A stretch of 64,000 nucleotides of DNA from Acidobacteriota bacterium (GTDB lineage: Bacteria > Acidobacteriota > Blastocatellia > Pyrinomonadales > Pyrinomonadaceae): contig JADKEF010000017.1 in assembly GCA_016718135.1 (NCBI GenBank), forward strand, positions 372,001 through 436,000. Reading direction: 5' to 3'. Below, piece by piece: positions 27,420 through 37,947 of the stretch; positions within the stretch are counted from its first letter, which is position 1, and each line of letters begins with the position of its first letter. The notes below the pieces were generated by a model that was not told the DNA's origin, did no database searches, and saw only the letters and a list, made by a program, of their open reading frames with translations. Position numbers and translations under genes: made by a program.

Positions 27420-29213
27420 CTATTCCGGAAACCCAACTTTCCTGACCAATTCCTTAAATCGCGGGTCGTCTTGCAGAAAACTCAGTGGTAATCGAATTTT
27501 GAGTTCTGCGATCTGTGGTTCGCGTTGGTCATACGCTTTGTTTAGGTATTCAAACGCTTTGTCTTTATCCTCGAGACGGGCATAGGTTTCCGCAATTCGA
27601 AAGGCCGGTAGATAAGCATTTTTATCTTTCGCCAGACTTGATCTCTGACTGTCCAGTTGAATTTCTATTTGCTTTTGCACAAACCCCTTATAGCCGTCTT
27701 TTTCAAAAGCTAGTTGGAGGTCCTTAATGTTTTCCGGGCTAACGCCAAAGAGTAGTTTGATCTGTATAAGGCGTTGCTCAACGGCCTCGGAATACATACC
27801 CTTGGCTTCATAAACGTCGGAGAGGTTGTTGCGAGGACTCGCTGCGTCCGGAAACAACTCAACGGTTTTCTTAAACTGAGCAATTGCTTCGTCCCGCTTG
27901 CCTCCAAGTTCAATCACTCTACCTTTTTGGTTATTTATGACCATCGACAACGGGTCAAGTTCAACAGCTTTATTTATCTCCGATAGCGCTTGGTCGCCAT
28001 TTTCCGAAAAATGATAGACCTCTGCAAGCCACTGATAAGCTGACGGATACTTTGGGTTGAGTTCGATCGCTCTCTTTAGCTCTCTCTCAGCACCTTTAAG
28101 ATCATAATCATAGTTGGTCAGTATCTGACCGAGCGAGGCATGTGCTTCCGCCAGATTTGGGTCAATTTCGAGGGCTTTCTGTGCCGCCTGTTTTGCAAGC
28201 GGCATATATTCGCTTGGCCTGAACGCACCGTAATAGGGCATCAAAGCCAATGTGTCGGCGAGTCCCGCGTAGGCGAGTGCGTAGTTCGGGTCAGCAGCGA
28301 TCGCTTGCTGAAAATACTCTCTGGCTTTTTGAAAGTCCTCCGTCGTTCGTTTGTTCCAATGAAAACGCCCTTTTAGGTAAAGCTGCTGTGCCTCGGAACT
28401 GGTCGTGTTAGTTTTGCTGACTCGCTCCTGTTCGGTCGCCGTTAGTTTCGAACGAAGCTTGTCCGAAACGGTTTTAGCGATCTCGCTCTGCAATGAAACA
28501 AGGTCGGATTGTTTGCGATTATATTGCTCGCTCCAAATCACATCCTGAGTCTCGGTGTTGACGAGTTCGAGACTCAATTTCAGATCATCGCCGCGTTGGG
28601 AAACTCTGCCCAACAAAACCGCTTGCACCTTCAATTCTTCCCCGATCTTCTTCGGCGAAATCTCTTTGCCCTTGTAATAAAAAACCGTGCTTCTTGCCTT
28701 CACCGACAAATTAGGAATATTCGACAAACTGCTGATCAGAGTCTCCGTCATTCCGTCCGAGAGATATTCGACATCTGCATTCCCGCTCTCATTAACAAAC
28801 GGCATCACGGCGATGGATTCGATTTGTTTCGTTGGAGCGAAATATTTGTAGCCGAAGAATCCGCCGATCAAAACAACAACTGCGACGACAACCGCGATCA
28901 GCGGCTTTGCCGCTCGATGTGCGGAAAAGCTCTGCTTTTCCGAAAGCCCACTTAAACTCTCCCGAGGCTCCGCCTCCACTCCGCGAGGCAAAACAGCAGT
29001 CTGTTCCGTAGTAAGGATCTGTGCACGAGTCGGAGCTTCGCCAGGAGCAGCGGTCGAATGAAGGATCGCGGTTTGCGGTTCATCCGTCGTGAACCCAGTC
29101 GCTATCGCTCCCGGTTCTGACCTCGGGCCTTCGAGCAGAGCATTTCCATCGTCGAGACAATACAGTAGCGTGTCGTCGTAATAATCCCGCCTACATTCAG
29201 GGCATCGTTTCAT
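27420..29213 (-). CDS. Zinc-ribbon, single-pass membrane TPR protein
   Basis: A 597-residue protein. The N-terminal zinc-ribbon header is CPECRRDYYDDTLLYCLDDG, where four Cys are usual and three are visible here; a disordered ~90 residues follows, a transmembrane helix (about 106-127: PLIAVVVAVVVLIGGFFGYKYF), a TolB/FlgO-like domain (IAVMPFVNESGNADVEYLSDGMTETLISSLS...LKVQAVLLGRV), then at least eight TPR units (about 255-560) and a closing conserved block. Such proteins are common in Acidobacteriota, often as receiver-less relatives of CadC or kinase-linked TPR proteins. The exact role is unknown. Confidence 0.82.
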   Translation of the reverse strand: MKRCPECRRDYYDDTLLYCLDDGNALLEGPRSEPGAIATGFTTDEPQTAILHSTAAPGEAPTRAQILTTEQTAVLPRGVEAEPRESLSGLSEKQSFSAHRAAKPLIAVVVAVVVLIGGFFGYKYFAPTKQIESIAVMPFVNESGNADVEYLSDGMTETLISSLSNIPNLSVKARSTVFYYKGKEISPKKIGEELKVQAVLLGRVSQRGDDLKLSLELVNTETQDVIWSEQYNRKQSDLVSLQSEIAKTVSDKLRSKLTATEQERVSKTNTTSSEAQQLYLKGRFHWNKRTTEDFQKAREYFQQAIAADPNYALAYAGLADTLALMPYYGAFRPSEYMPLAKQAAQKALEIDPNLAEAHASLGQILTNYDYDLKGAERELKRAIELNPKYPSAYQWLAEVYHFSENGDQALSEINKAVELDPLSMVINNQKGRVIELGGKRDEAIAQFKKTVELFPDAASPRNNLSDVYEAKGMYSEAVEQRLIQIKLLFGVSPENIKDLQLAFEKDGYKGFVQKQIEIQLDSQRSSLAKDKNAYLPAFRIAETYARLEDKDKAFEYLNKAYDQREPQIAELKIRLPLSFLQDDPRFKELVRKVGFPE

Positions 29214-29317
29214 AAGCTGTGATGAATTGGTTGAGCACCATATTCTAACTCACAAACGGTGATTTTACGCTTTACAAGCAAGCCAAACGTCCGCTTTTTC
29301 TCCTGTTCCTCCGATGG

Positions 29318-30547
29318 CTAGTCAAGAAATTTTTGGCGGTCCTCGATTAGATGGGCCTTGATCGACGGAGCGAGAAATCCTTCGTTTTTCTTGATAAATG
29401 CATCGATCGAGTTGATAGACTCGGTCGCGACACGTGACATCGCCTCTCGCGTCTTATGGGCGCTGCCTGAAAGATGGAGTCTCATCTCACTCGCATATTT
29501 CGCGGCGAGACGATTGTACTCGCTCATGTTGCGTTCCAGCCGGTCATGCATGGTCTTATATTCCACGACGATCTGGTCTGCCTTTGCCATCAACGGCCCT
29601 TGCACCGACTTTTTGTCAGCGGCGATCTGCTCGGCGGTCTTTACAAAGTTACCGACCACGACCTCTCGCAGCGTGCCGCCGAAAAGTTCGAACTTAATAT
29701 TGGGGTATGTAAGCCAATCGACTTTGTTGCCCGCAAGGTTTCTCGAGTCCCAGTGCTCCTGGGGAGCTCCGTAAATGCCCTTGATCTGCTGAACGCTAGC
29801 CTGCCATGCCACATTTTTCTCCGGACTGCCGGCAAATGGCTTATACGTATCACCGCGATACGGAGAATTTCTAATGAACGATATCTGTTCTACGACGCGG
29901 CCCGACGTATAACGGATCACGATACCAAAAGCGTAATAGCGATGATTTCCCTCAGCTATGACGTCGGGTTTGCCAAGCATCGACTCGATCAAAGACTCAG
30001 CCGCACCAAGAGCCATCTTGCCGCAGCCTTTGCCTGCCAGGATGACTGTGCAGTCAGTATTTGGCAATACAGCGGGTGCGGAAACGACGGGCGTCGGTGT
30101 CGGCGTTTGTGCAGTCCTGAATGCCCTTAGGACTCTTTCCATCAGGGAGTAGAGCTCTTGGGCACTGACCCGAGCTTTTGTGGTGAACGGCTGGCTTACG
30201 TAGTTGGTATAGGTGTTTCCCGAATAGACGCACTTCTGGCCGTCCCTACACATAAAGGCAACTCGCGTCCCTGTCGCGTCGTTCTGCAATATCTTGATCT
30301 CGGAAATGTCATTGAGCTTGAAGTTGCTCGAATGGCCGCTTTTGTAGCGAATAAACAGTTCCCCATTCGTCACCTCAACAAAACCATAATGGCCGCCTTC
30401 GAAGGTCTTAAGATAGGAGTTGAGCCCGTTCAAGGCAACGGCCTGTTCGCTTGAATGCTGAGCAGAGGCCGAAACTTGGATCAGCAGAATGAACGAGATC
30501 AGTGAGATAAAGAGCAGTGTCTTTACCGGGTTGCATGGTTGCTTCAT
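29318..30547 (-). CDS. Secreted protein of unknown function
   Basis: A 409-residue protein with a signal peptide (KTLLFISLISFILLIQVSASA). Residues 35-145 form a beta-rich region (HYGFVEVTNGELFIRYKSGHSSNFKLNDISEIKI); a Pro/Thr linker follows (TPTPTPVV), then a region with LAGKGCGKMALGA and repeated PDVIAEGNHRYYAFGIVIRY / YGAPQEHWD...WLTYPNIKFELF, which look like two copies of a small outer-membrane-assembly-like fold. The end is helical (about 300-405). I do not recognise a named family. It stands alone between the TPR and GNAT genes. Confidence 0.65.
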   Translation of the reverse strand: MKQPCNPVKTLLFISLISFILLIQVSASAQHSSEQAVALNGLNSYLKTFEGGHYGFVEVTNGELFIRYKSGHSSNFKLNDISEIKILQNDATGTRVAFMCRDGQKCVYSGNTYTNYVSQPFTTKARVSAQELYSLMERVLRAFRTAQTPTPTPVVSAPAVLPNTDCTVILAGKGCGKMALGAAESLIESMLGKPDVIAEGNHRYYAFGIVIRYTSGRVVEQISFIRNSPYRGDTYKPFAGSPEKNVAWQASVQQIKGIYGAPQEHWDSRNLAGNKVDWLTYPNIKFELFGGTLREVVVGNFVKTAEQIAADKKSVQGPLMAKADQIVVEYKTMHDRLERNMSEYNRLAAKYASEMRLHLSGSAHKTREAMSRVATESINSIDAFIKKNEGFLAPSIKAHLIEDRQKFLD

Positions 30548-30607
30548 GAGGTAAGTAATAATTGCCAGGCAAGTCTAATTATCGTTTCACGTCTGCCAAA
30601 TTGCCAA

Positions 30608-31417
30608 TCAGACAAGCTGCCATTTTGTACGCGTATATGCGATCTGAAAGCCATTTTTCTGGGCGTTCGTTTGTGACTGGCTGCCGGGGGCGGCTCCCAT
30701 TATTGCTAGGCTGCAGCCTTTGGAAGCGGCGAGTTGGAGGCGGTCTTCGAGGAGAGCGGTTTGAGCGCCTTGGTTTCGCCCGCTGACGATCGTGCTTGCT
30801 CCGGCCAACATCGCGACGTCGTCATAGATGAATAACATCCCGGTCGCGATCGGATGAGAGTCAAGTTCGGCGATATAGGGATAGGCCCCCCGGCATGAAG
30901 CACTGACCGAACCGAAATTGAACATAAATTCGCCAAGTTCCTTATGCTCAGCCGTCCATGCGTCGGCAGAGGTCTTTGCCCACAGTTCAACTTCGTTTTC
31001 ATCAATGACGCGCGTTGTGAGGCCGGCGATCCGATCGCGTTTTTGGATCGGGGAATCAAGTTCGCGATACATCACACTGGTGAGTTCGATAGGCCGATAA
31101 CCACGCTCGCTGAGAAGACCCATCAGCGGAGGATCGGCCATCGGACTGACTTCGTGAAAAACCGGAGCCTTGCGTTCGCGGAAAAATGCTTCTATCTCAT
31201 CGAGATGTTCCCGCGTCGTTTCCTCAAAGAGGCCCAATCCAAAGGTCTGCGTGAGTGGCGAATCGACACCATCAAACATGGCATACGCTCCGCCAACCTC
31301 GATCCAGCCAGCACCGCACGCCGGATCGAGCCTTGCCCGCGTTTCGACAAAATCGGCGTTCGTCCGAGCCTCGGTTCGTTCGAGCTTTTGCGACAATATT
31401 TTATCAGAATAGATCAA
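30608..31417 (-). CDS. GNAT-type N-acetyltransferase
   Basis: A 269-residue protein. The C-terminal GNAT core has GMLFIYDDVAMLAGASTIVSGRNQGAQTALLEDRLQLAASKGCSLA, where RNQGAQ is the acetyl-CoA loop (canonical Q/RxxGxG/A). The N-terminal half is a degenerate GNAT fold. It starts at TTG 31417 with AAGGAG eight bases upstream, and overlaps the stop of the RibA-like gene (TTGA), so the two are translationally coupled. Substrate is unknown. Confidence 0.78.
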   Translation of the reverse strand: MIYSDKILSQKLERTEARTNADFVETRARLDPACGAGWIEVGGAYAMFDGVDSPLTQTFGLGLFEETTREHLDEIEAFFRERKAPVFHEVSPMADPPLMGLLSERGYRPIELTSVMYRELDSPIQKRDRIAGLTTRVIDENEVELWAKTSADAWTAEHKELGEFMFNFGSVSASCRGAYPYIAELDSHPIATGMLFIYDDVAMLAGASTIVSGRNQGAQTALLEDRLQLAASKGCSLAIMGAAPGSQSQTNAQKNGFQIAYTRTKWQLV

Positions 31418-31926
31418 AGCGATAGCTCCTTCGTTTCAGAGACATTAATTGAATACCGCCGCAGATCGGCAGCCTTTTCCGGATTGTTGGTCAATAGAAC
31501 TACAGAGCCAACTCCAAGATCGGCCAATATATCCGCTGCCGGGCGAAAGCTCCGTGCGTCAACCTCAAAACCGGCCAGTTTGTATGCTTCGCCTTGGCTA
31601 TGACCGGCTTTCTTAAAGGGAGTGCTTTTCATCAGGGCAAGATGTCCGTTGCCCTTCCCTTCCTGATCAAGATAGATAATAACGCCTCTTCCTGCTTGCT
31701 GAACGGCGGCTTGAGCCGCTGCCATTTCGCCTGCGCATTCACACTCGATACTGTTGAATATGTGCCCGCCGATACACGCTGAATGAATGCGGCAAAGCAC
31801 ATCTTCTCCGCCTTCAACCTCGCCCATCACAAGCGCGATCGACTCGGAGATCCCGTCATAAAACAGGATCTCCGAAAAATCGCCAAATTTTGTCTTTAGT
31901 TCTCTGTCTGCCAGACGAACAACCAT
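31414..31926 (-). CDS. GTP cyclohydrolase II (RibA)-like protein, divergent
   Basis: A 170-residue protein with the RibA fold signatures: zinc ligands C-x10-C-x-C (IHSACIGGHIFNSIECEC), GRGVIIYLDQEGKGNGH, the Arg in DARSFRPAADIL and VVLLTNNPEKAADL. Two differences from active RibA stand out. RQEGRGIGL is DQEGKGNGH, and the catalytic-region Tyr (Y in RAYALQD) falls in STPFKKAG, which has none. It is also shorter at the C-terminus than E. coli RibA (196). It is coupled to the GNAT gene. It may be a specialised paralogue acting on a GTP-like compound; there is no other riboflavin gene here. Confidence 0.75.
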   Translation of the reverse strand: MVVRLADRELKTKFGDFSEILFYDGISESIALVMGEVEGGEDVLCRIHSACIGGHIFNSIECECAGEMAAAQAAVQQAGRGVIIYLDQEGKGNGHLALMKSTPFKKAGHSQGEAYKLAGFEVDARSFRPAADILADLGVGSVVLLTNNPEKAADLRRYSINVSETKELSL

Positions 31927-31956
31927 TACGCAATGTTAATCCGTCTTGCTAGATCT

Positions 31957-34701
31957 TCAAAATTCTATCGCCGCCTGTGCCGCCGCTAGCCGGGCGATCG
32001 GTACGCGGAACGGCGAGCAACTCACGTAATCCATCCCGATCTTGTGACAGAAAATCACGCTGTCGGCATCGCCGCCATGTTCGCCGCAAATACCGACCTT
32101 TAACTTCGGCTTTATCTGACGGCCGCGGTCAATTCCCATACGCATCAGCTCGCCAATCCCGTCCGTGTCGATCGTCTGGAACGGATCGTACGGCAGTATC
32201 TTTAGATCAAGATATTTTGGTAAAAATCCGCCGATATCATCACGACTGAATCCGAAACTCATCTGCGTGAGGTCGTTGGTTCCGTAGCTAAAGAAATCTG
32301 CCTCTTGTGCCATCAAACCCGCGCGGATCGCCGCCCGCGGCGTCTCTATCATTGTGCCGTATAGATAAGGTATTTTCTTCAGTCCCTGTTTCTCACAAAC
32401 CTCTTTATAAACCCGGTCAACGACCTTCTTCTGGTGTGCAAGCTCGTTCACCGTGCACGTGACCGGCACCATTATCTCCGGAAGTGCTTTCTTTCCGGCC
32501 TTGATCAATTCAGCGGTTGCTTCCAGTATTGCTCGGACCTGCATCTCGGTAATTTCGGGGTAGCTGATTCCCAGCCGTACGCCGCGATGGCCGAGCATCG
32601 GATTGTTTTCGTTTAAGGCTAATACCCTTCGCTTTAGAACGCTCAAGCTGATCCCGAGCACCTTACTGAGATCCTGTAGCTTCTGCTTGTCGTGCGGCAC
32701 AAATTCATGCAGCGGCGGATCAAGCAGTCTAATCGTAACCGGCCGGCCGTTCATGACCTTGAGCGTATCCTTGACGTCCTTTTTGACGAATTTGAACAGC
32801 TCATTCAGAGCCTGCCGCCTTTCCGCCTCGGATTTGCTGACGATCATTTTCCGCAGCAGAAAGAGCGGCTCCTCGCCGCCCTCGCCGTAAAACATATGCT
32901 CAGTCCGGAAAAGTCCGATGCCTTCGGCTCCAAATTTAAGTGCTTGAGCTGCGTCTTCTGGCGTCTCGGCATTGGCTCGAACGCCAAGAACCTTTACCTT
33001 GTCAACCAGCTTCATTAGGTCTTTGTATGACTTATTCTTGTCAAGGTCGATATCGACGAGGGCCATGCTGCCCTCATAGACGAGGCCTTTTGTGCCGTTC
33101 AGGCTCAGCCAGTCACCTTCGTGGATGACCACGCCATCCTTTGCTCTAAACGTGCGAGCTTCGTGATTGATCTCAATGTCGCCGCATCCCACGATGCAGC
33201 ACTTGCCCCAGCCACGCGCTACCAGTGCGGCATGTGATGTCATACCACCCTTGCTTGTGAGGATCGCCTCAGATTTGTGCATTCCGTCCACATCCTCGGG
33301 GGATGTCTCCTCACGCACCAGTATCACTGCCTCACCTTTCTTGGCCCAGGCTACTGCATCTTCGGAGCTGAATACGACACGGCCTTTTGCTCCTCCGGGA
33401 CCAGCTGGCAGGCCTTTCGCGATCGGTTTTGTGATCAGTTCGACCTTTGGATCAAGCATGGGCAGGAGAAGTTCGACAAGTTGATTAGGTCCGACACGCA
33501 TTAGTGCGGTATTTAGATCGATTAGTTTCTCGGCGTACATTTCCGTAGCCATGCGAACCGCGGCCACGCCGTTTCGCTTGCCGACGCGGCATTGCAGCAT
33601 ATAGAGCTTTCCACTTTCGATAGTGAACTCAATATCCTGCATGTCCTTGTAATGGACCTCAAGCCGCTTTTGATACTCAAAAAGCTCGTTGTAGAGATCT
33701 GGCATCAGTTTTTCAAGCGTTTTGAACTGCTTGCTCTGTTCATTCTTAGAATATTCATTCACCGGAGCCGGCGTCCTTGTACCGGCAACAACGTCCTCAC
33801 CTTGAGCGTTTACGAGGTATTCACCGTAGAACTTATTCTCGCCATTACCCGGATTTCGCGTGAAGGCCACACCCGTGCAGCAATCGTTTCCCATGTTGCC
33901 AAACACCATGCCCTGAACGTTCACCGCCGTACCCCATTCATCCGGTATATTCTCGATCGCACGATATTCGACCGCTCGTTTGCCGGTCCAGCTGCTGAAT
34001 ACGGCACCGATCGCGCCCCACATCTGCTGCGATGGATCCTCGGGAAACTCGGTTCCCAGTACCTTCTTGACCGTTTTCTTAAAATCCTTAACAAGCGATT
34101 TAAGGTCCGCGGCCGTCAGATCGGTGTCGCTCGCGTAGCCCTTTTTATGCTTGATGTCTCCGAGCATTTCATCCAGGACCTTTCGAACGCCCTTCCCGCC
34201 CTTTGGCTCGATGCCCGCTCCCTTTTCCATCACGACATCGGCGTACATCATGATCAAACGCCGGTAAGCGTCATACGCGAACCGTTCGTCGCCATTTTTC
34301 GCGATCAGTCCCTTGATAGTTTGCTCATTTAGACCAACATTAAGCACGGTTTCCATCATTCCGGGCATAGAACGCCGGGCACCGGAACGGATCGAGACCA
34401 GCAGCGGGTTTGCCTCGTCCCCAAACTGTTTACCCGTCAGCTTTTCAACCTTCCCAAGAGCTTCCTCGACCTCGGCTTTGAGGGTCTTGGGATACGCCTT
34501 CTTATGGTTGTTCAGATATGTGCAGACCTCCGTCGTAACGGTGAAGCCGGGCGGAACAGGCAGTTTCAGCTTAGGATGGCCTGCCATTTCAGCAAGATTG
34601 GCTCCCTTGCCACCGAGAAGATTTTTCATCGATTCATTTCCGTCAGCCTTGCCGCCGCCGAAGAAATAGACGTATTTTTCTTTTTTCGCAGATGTAGCCA
34701 T
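31957..34701 (-). CDS. ppdK: Pyruvate, phosphate dikinase
   Basis: A 914-residue enzyme converting pyruvate, ATP and Pi to PEP, AMP and PPi (or the reverse). The N-terminal ATP-grasp part begins YVYFFGGGKADGNESMKNLLGGKGANLAEM. The swivelling domain has the catalytic His in TSHAALVARGWGKCCIVG (near residue 487). The C-terminal TIM barrel shows GLFRTEHMF, SFGTNDLTQ-like YGTNDLTQMSFGFSRDD and CGEHGGD. Length is as in bacterial PPDKs (870-910). It is monocistronic by spacing, with an ATG at 34701. Confidence 0.97.
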   Translation of the reverse strand: MATSAKKEKYVYFFGGGKADGNESMKNLLGGKGANLAEMAGHPKLKLPVPPGFTVTTEVCTYLNNHKKAYPKTLKAEVEEALGKVEKLTGKQFGDEANPLLVSIRSGARRSMPGMMETVLNVGLNEQTIKGLIAKNGDERFAYDAYRRLIMMYADVVMEKGAGIEPKGGKGVRKVLDEMLGDIKHKKGYASDTDLTAADLKSLVKDFKKTVKKVLGTEFPEDPSQQMWGAIGAVFSSWTGKRAVEYRAIENIPDEWGTAVNVQGMVFGNMGNDCCTGVAFTRNPGNGENKFYGEYLVNAQGEDVVAGTRTPAPVNEYSKNEQSKQFKTLEKLMPDLYNELFEYQKRLEVHYKDMQDIEFTIESGKLYMLQCRVGKRNGVAAVRMATEMYAEKLIDLNTALMRVGPNQLVELLLPMLDPKVELITKPIAKGLPAGPGGAKGRVVFSSEDAVAWAKKGEAVILVREETSPEDVDGMHKSEAILTSKGGMTSHAALVARGWGKCCIVGCGDIEINHEARTFRAKDGVVIHEGDWLSLNGTKGLVYEGSMALVDIDLDKNKSYKDLMKLVDKVKVLGVRANAETPEDAAQALKFGAEGIGLFRTEHMFYGEGGEEPLFLLRKMIVSKSEAERRQALNELFKFVKKDVKDTLKVMNGRPVTIRLLDPPLHEFVPHDKQKLQDLSKVLGISLSVLKRRVLALNENNPMLGHRGVRLGISYPEITEMQVRAILEATAELIKAGKKALPEIMVPVTCTVNELAHQKKVVDRVYKEVCEKQGLKKIPYLYGTMIETPRAAIRAGLMAQEADFFSYGTNDLTQMSFGFSRDDIGGFLPKYLDLKILPYDPFQTIDTDGIGELMRMGIDRGRQIKPKLKVGICGEHGGDADSVIFCHKIGMDYVSCSPFRVPIARLAAAQAAIEF

Positions 34702-34793
34702 AGGTCAATTTACTCTCCTCTACCTAGAGTACGACGGTGCATAATTCAAAATTAGGACGTATGTCACAAAGGTATCGGTAACTTAAGAGTCAA

Positions 34794-35216
34794 TTATTGC
34801 GGAGAATTCTGTTTCAACCAATTCAGAGCTCGCTCCCTATTGGTGAAAAATTTCACCCGAACGCCCTGCGACGCTGCGATCACTTCGTAAAGCTCGGTCT
34901 GTGCCGTAGGTTGAAAATCGGGAATAGCGAATGCGAGCCAGAGCTTCGGGACGGTGGCGGTCTTTTTCCCGGCATCGATCACGTCCGAAGTCTCGCGTTC
35001 ACCCGAGGGCAGAAAGCCCTCGACCAGCACCCGCCGCGAACCATGCTTTTCGCACGCCTCGCGGATCACGTTCCACAACGCAGCCCGCCGTTCCTGATCT
35101 ACTCTGAAATCCTTGCCAAGCTCAATATGAACGTGGTCGGTACGAAACTGCACACTAAAACCTTGATCGAGAACCAGCGGAGAAAGCCAAACCGTTTTGA
35201 TCGCATCGTTTTCCAT
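34794..35216 (-). CDS. STAS/SpoIIAA-like hypothetical protein
   Basis: A 140-residue cytoplasmic protein with alternating beta-alpha pattern: VQFRTDHVHIELGKDFRV, RAALWNVIREACEKHGSRRVLVEGF, WLAFAIPDFQPTAQTELYEVIAASQGVRVKFFTNRERALNWL. This resembles the SpoIIAA-like/STAS-related fold of unknown function often found as a stand-alone in Acidobacteriota. A frame of the same length on the other strand is its shadow. Identity is uncertain. Confidence 0.6.
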   Translation of the reverse strand: MENDAIKTVWLSPLVLDQGFSVQFRTDHVHIELGKDFRVDQERRAALWNVIREACEKHGSRRVLVEGFLPSGERETSDVIDAGKKTATVPKLWLAFAIPDFQPTAQTELYEVIAASQGVRVKFFTNRERALNWLKQNSPQ

Positions 35217-35258
35217 TGAACTTCTCTATTATTTCCCCCAAACACCTACCCGCACTGG

Positions 35259-37923
35259 TTATTTCTTCAGCGTCGAGGTCCAGTTCAGGATCACGTTGAA
35301 CGGGGCCTCCTGGCCCGACTGGAGGGGGGAGTTGATCAGGAATCTTTGACCGTCGGCCGTGACGGCGTATCGATTCGGGCTGCCTACGGTTATCTCAGTT
35401 TGAAACAAAGCGGTCGCCGCTCCGATCTCGACGATTCCATCCAGTTTTACAGGGACCGCCATCAGTTTCTTGTCAATGGCCTCGTAATAAAGCTCCTTGC
35501 CGTCAAGCCGCCATTTGGGCAGCCAACCGCCATTGGTCGAGACTCGCCATTTGCCGGTGCCGACCGGGAAGCTTTGAATGTAGATCTCCTCGCGGCCGCT
35601 CTCATTGGACACATAGGCAAAGTAACGGCCGTCAGGCGAAAAATGGCCTTGACTTTCGTTGAATTCAGACTTCAGCAGCGGATAGGGTTTTCCCTCGCCT
35701 GCCAACGGCAATATCCAGATATCGTTGCCCGACTTTTCCCCAATACTTGCAAACAGGATATTCTTGCCGTCGGGCGACCAATCCATCCCGCTCGTCTGAA
35801 CGCTAACGGCATCGCTCAACAACTCATCATTTCCAGCACCGTTTGCTAACTTTCGAAAGATCGACGTCTTGTCGCCATATCCGTTCGAACTAAAAACAAG
35901 ATACGTGCCGTCGGGTGACCACGCCGGGTCGTCTTCCCGGAGGGCACCAAATGTAAATCTAGTCGGCAAGCCGCGCTCCAGATCGATCATCCAAATATCA
36001 CGATTGCCGTTATCGATACGCTCAGCCGCGGCCCGCTTGCCGTCAGGCGAAAGAACCACATCAGAATATTCGCCCGGCGGACCGACCTTTGCGATCTCTT
36101 TTCCCTGACGGTCGAACCATCTCAACTGGTTAACAGTGCCGCCCCCCGTCTTATAGACCAATGTCCCGTTCTCGGAAACCGAGAATTGCGAGCGGCCACC
36201 GGTTGTATTGAAACCGACGTTCTCGACGACGGCAACAGGATCGCCCGTGAACTGGAGGCTTGAGGCATCAAATGGCTGTGCCATTACCGTGGTGTCACGG
36301 GCAAAAAGCAAATATCCCGGCGCAACGTAGTGAACGTCAGAAGTACTCTTGAATAGAAACTTTCGGTCTTTCCCGTCGACCGACGCGACAAAGATCTCCG
36401 GTGGATCAGGAGTGCTATTGTGGCTCTTATAAAAAAAGTGCCGCCCGTCCGGTAGAAAGCGGGGCCATACATGTCGAATTTCCTTTCGCGATTCATCAAG
36501 CGGAAGCAGTTCTGAAACCTCGCCGCCCGCTGCCGACACGGCGAATACCGCTGTCCGACCCGCCAAATACGATCACGCCATCGCGGCTCCAGGCTCCGGT
36601 GAACCCTTTGGGAGCATTGCAGATCACTTGAACAGGCCCGCCGCCAATGTCCACCTTTTTCAGTTTGTCATTCGCAAAAAATGCAATTGTTCGGCTGTCA
36701 GGGGACCAAAACGCTCCGCCAGCGCCATCCGTCCCGTTAAGCCGTTGCTCCGTCAACGACCCTAGCTCACGAATGTAGAGATGGGACTTGCCGTCGACCG
36801 TCATTGTAAATGCGATCGTGCGGCCATCTGGAGAAATGACCGGGGTTCCGGTATTAGTGCCGGCGTCAGACGGAGGTATAACAAAGCTCACCGGCCGCTC
36901 ATCCGGCACCGGCCGCCGGATATACATCGTGGTGACAACCGCGCAGCCGATAAGTAGGAGCAAAGATGCACCGGCCAAACCACGAACAAGCCACGGCGAC
37001 CTATCGGTTTCTAGCCCGATTGCACTGACCGCCGTCGTCATATTTGCCCCGGACGAGATCGTCGGAGCAGACAGTGACTCGAGAGCAAAACCAAGGTCAG
37101 CCGTCGATTGAAAACGCCTGTCCGGTTTCTTTTCGAGACATCGCCTAACGATACGCTCCAGCGACGGGCTGATATTCGGGTTCAATTCGGTGATCTCCGG
37201 CGGCTCTTCCTTAACGATCGCCGACATCGTCTCAGCCAGCGATTCCTCCTGAAACGCCCGCCTGCCGGTGATCATTTCGTACAGGATCAAGCCGAACGAA
37301 AAGATATCCGAGCGATGATCGGTCATTTGCCCGCGAACCTGCTCCGGCGACATATAGCCAACGGTTCCCATGACGACGCCCGGATCAGTCATTGCCCGCC
37401 GCGTCGCATCCTCGCTGCCGTGGATGTTGGCACTCGGCTCGCGCAGCTTTGCGAGGCCAAAGTCAAGGATCTTGACACGATCGTCCTTAGTGATGAAAAG
37501 ATTCTCCGGCTTCAGATCGCGATGAACGATCCCTTTCTCATGCGCCGCCGACAGCCCGCTAACGATCTGCTGTGCATACTCCGTCACCTTTCGCAGTGGT
37601 ATCGGACCTTCTTCCAGACGCTGACGAAGCTCATCGCCCTCGAGCAGTTCGGCCACGATGAACGGCGAACCGCCATGTTCGCCGATGTCGTAAACGGTGA
37701 GGATGTTTGGATGATTTAGCGCAGACGTGGCCTTTGCTTCCTGTTCGAAACGCCGCAGACGGTCTTCATCGCTCGACATTTCCGATGGCAGCACCTTGAT
37801 CGCTACCTCACGGTCAAGCCGCGAATCATGGGCCTTGTAAACCTCGCCCATTCCGCCCGCTCCGATCTTGGAAACAATCCGATAGTGCCCGATCGAAGAG
37901 CCGATCTCTATTCCTTCACCCAT
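35259..37923 (-). pseudogene. PknB-type Ser/Thr kinase with WD40-like propeller, frameshifted
   Basis: The N-terminal half is an intact eukaryotic-like kinase: glycine loop GAGGMGEVYK (21-30), Lys43 in AIKVLP, HRDLKPEN, DFGLAKL, MGTVGYMSPEQVRG; a transmembrane helix follows at ~317-339. After it a TolB/WD40-like propeller starts (SPDGRTIAFTMT, WSPDSRTIAFFAND). The frame ends at 36496 after GGSDSGIRRV. The sequence SAAGGEVSELLPLDESRKE, its natural continuation, starts in the next frame near 36535 and runs to 35259 with more propeller blades. A two-base loss (probably TC) near 36533-36537 accounts for it. Joined, the protein would be about 887 residues, normal for the family. Confidence 0.88.
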
Positions 37924-37947
37924 GTGTTTTCTCGACTAGCTTAGTTG

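Noticed and set aside
34797..35219. A 140-residue plus-strand frame of the same length as the minus-strand one
   Set aside because: The minus-strand reading has a folded alternating beta/alpha pattern; the plus reading is a mirror with Arg/His-rich sequence and no hydrophobic core.
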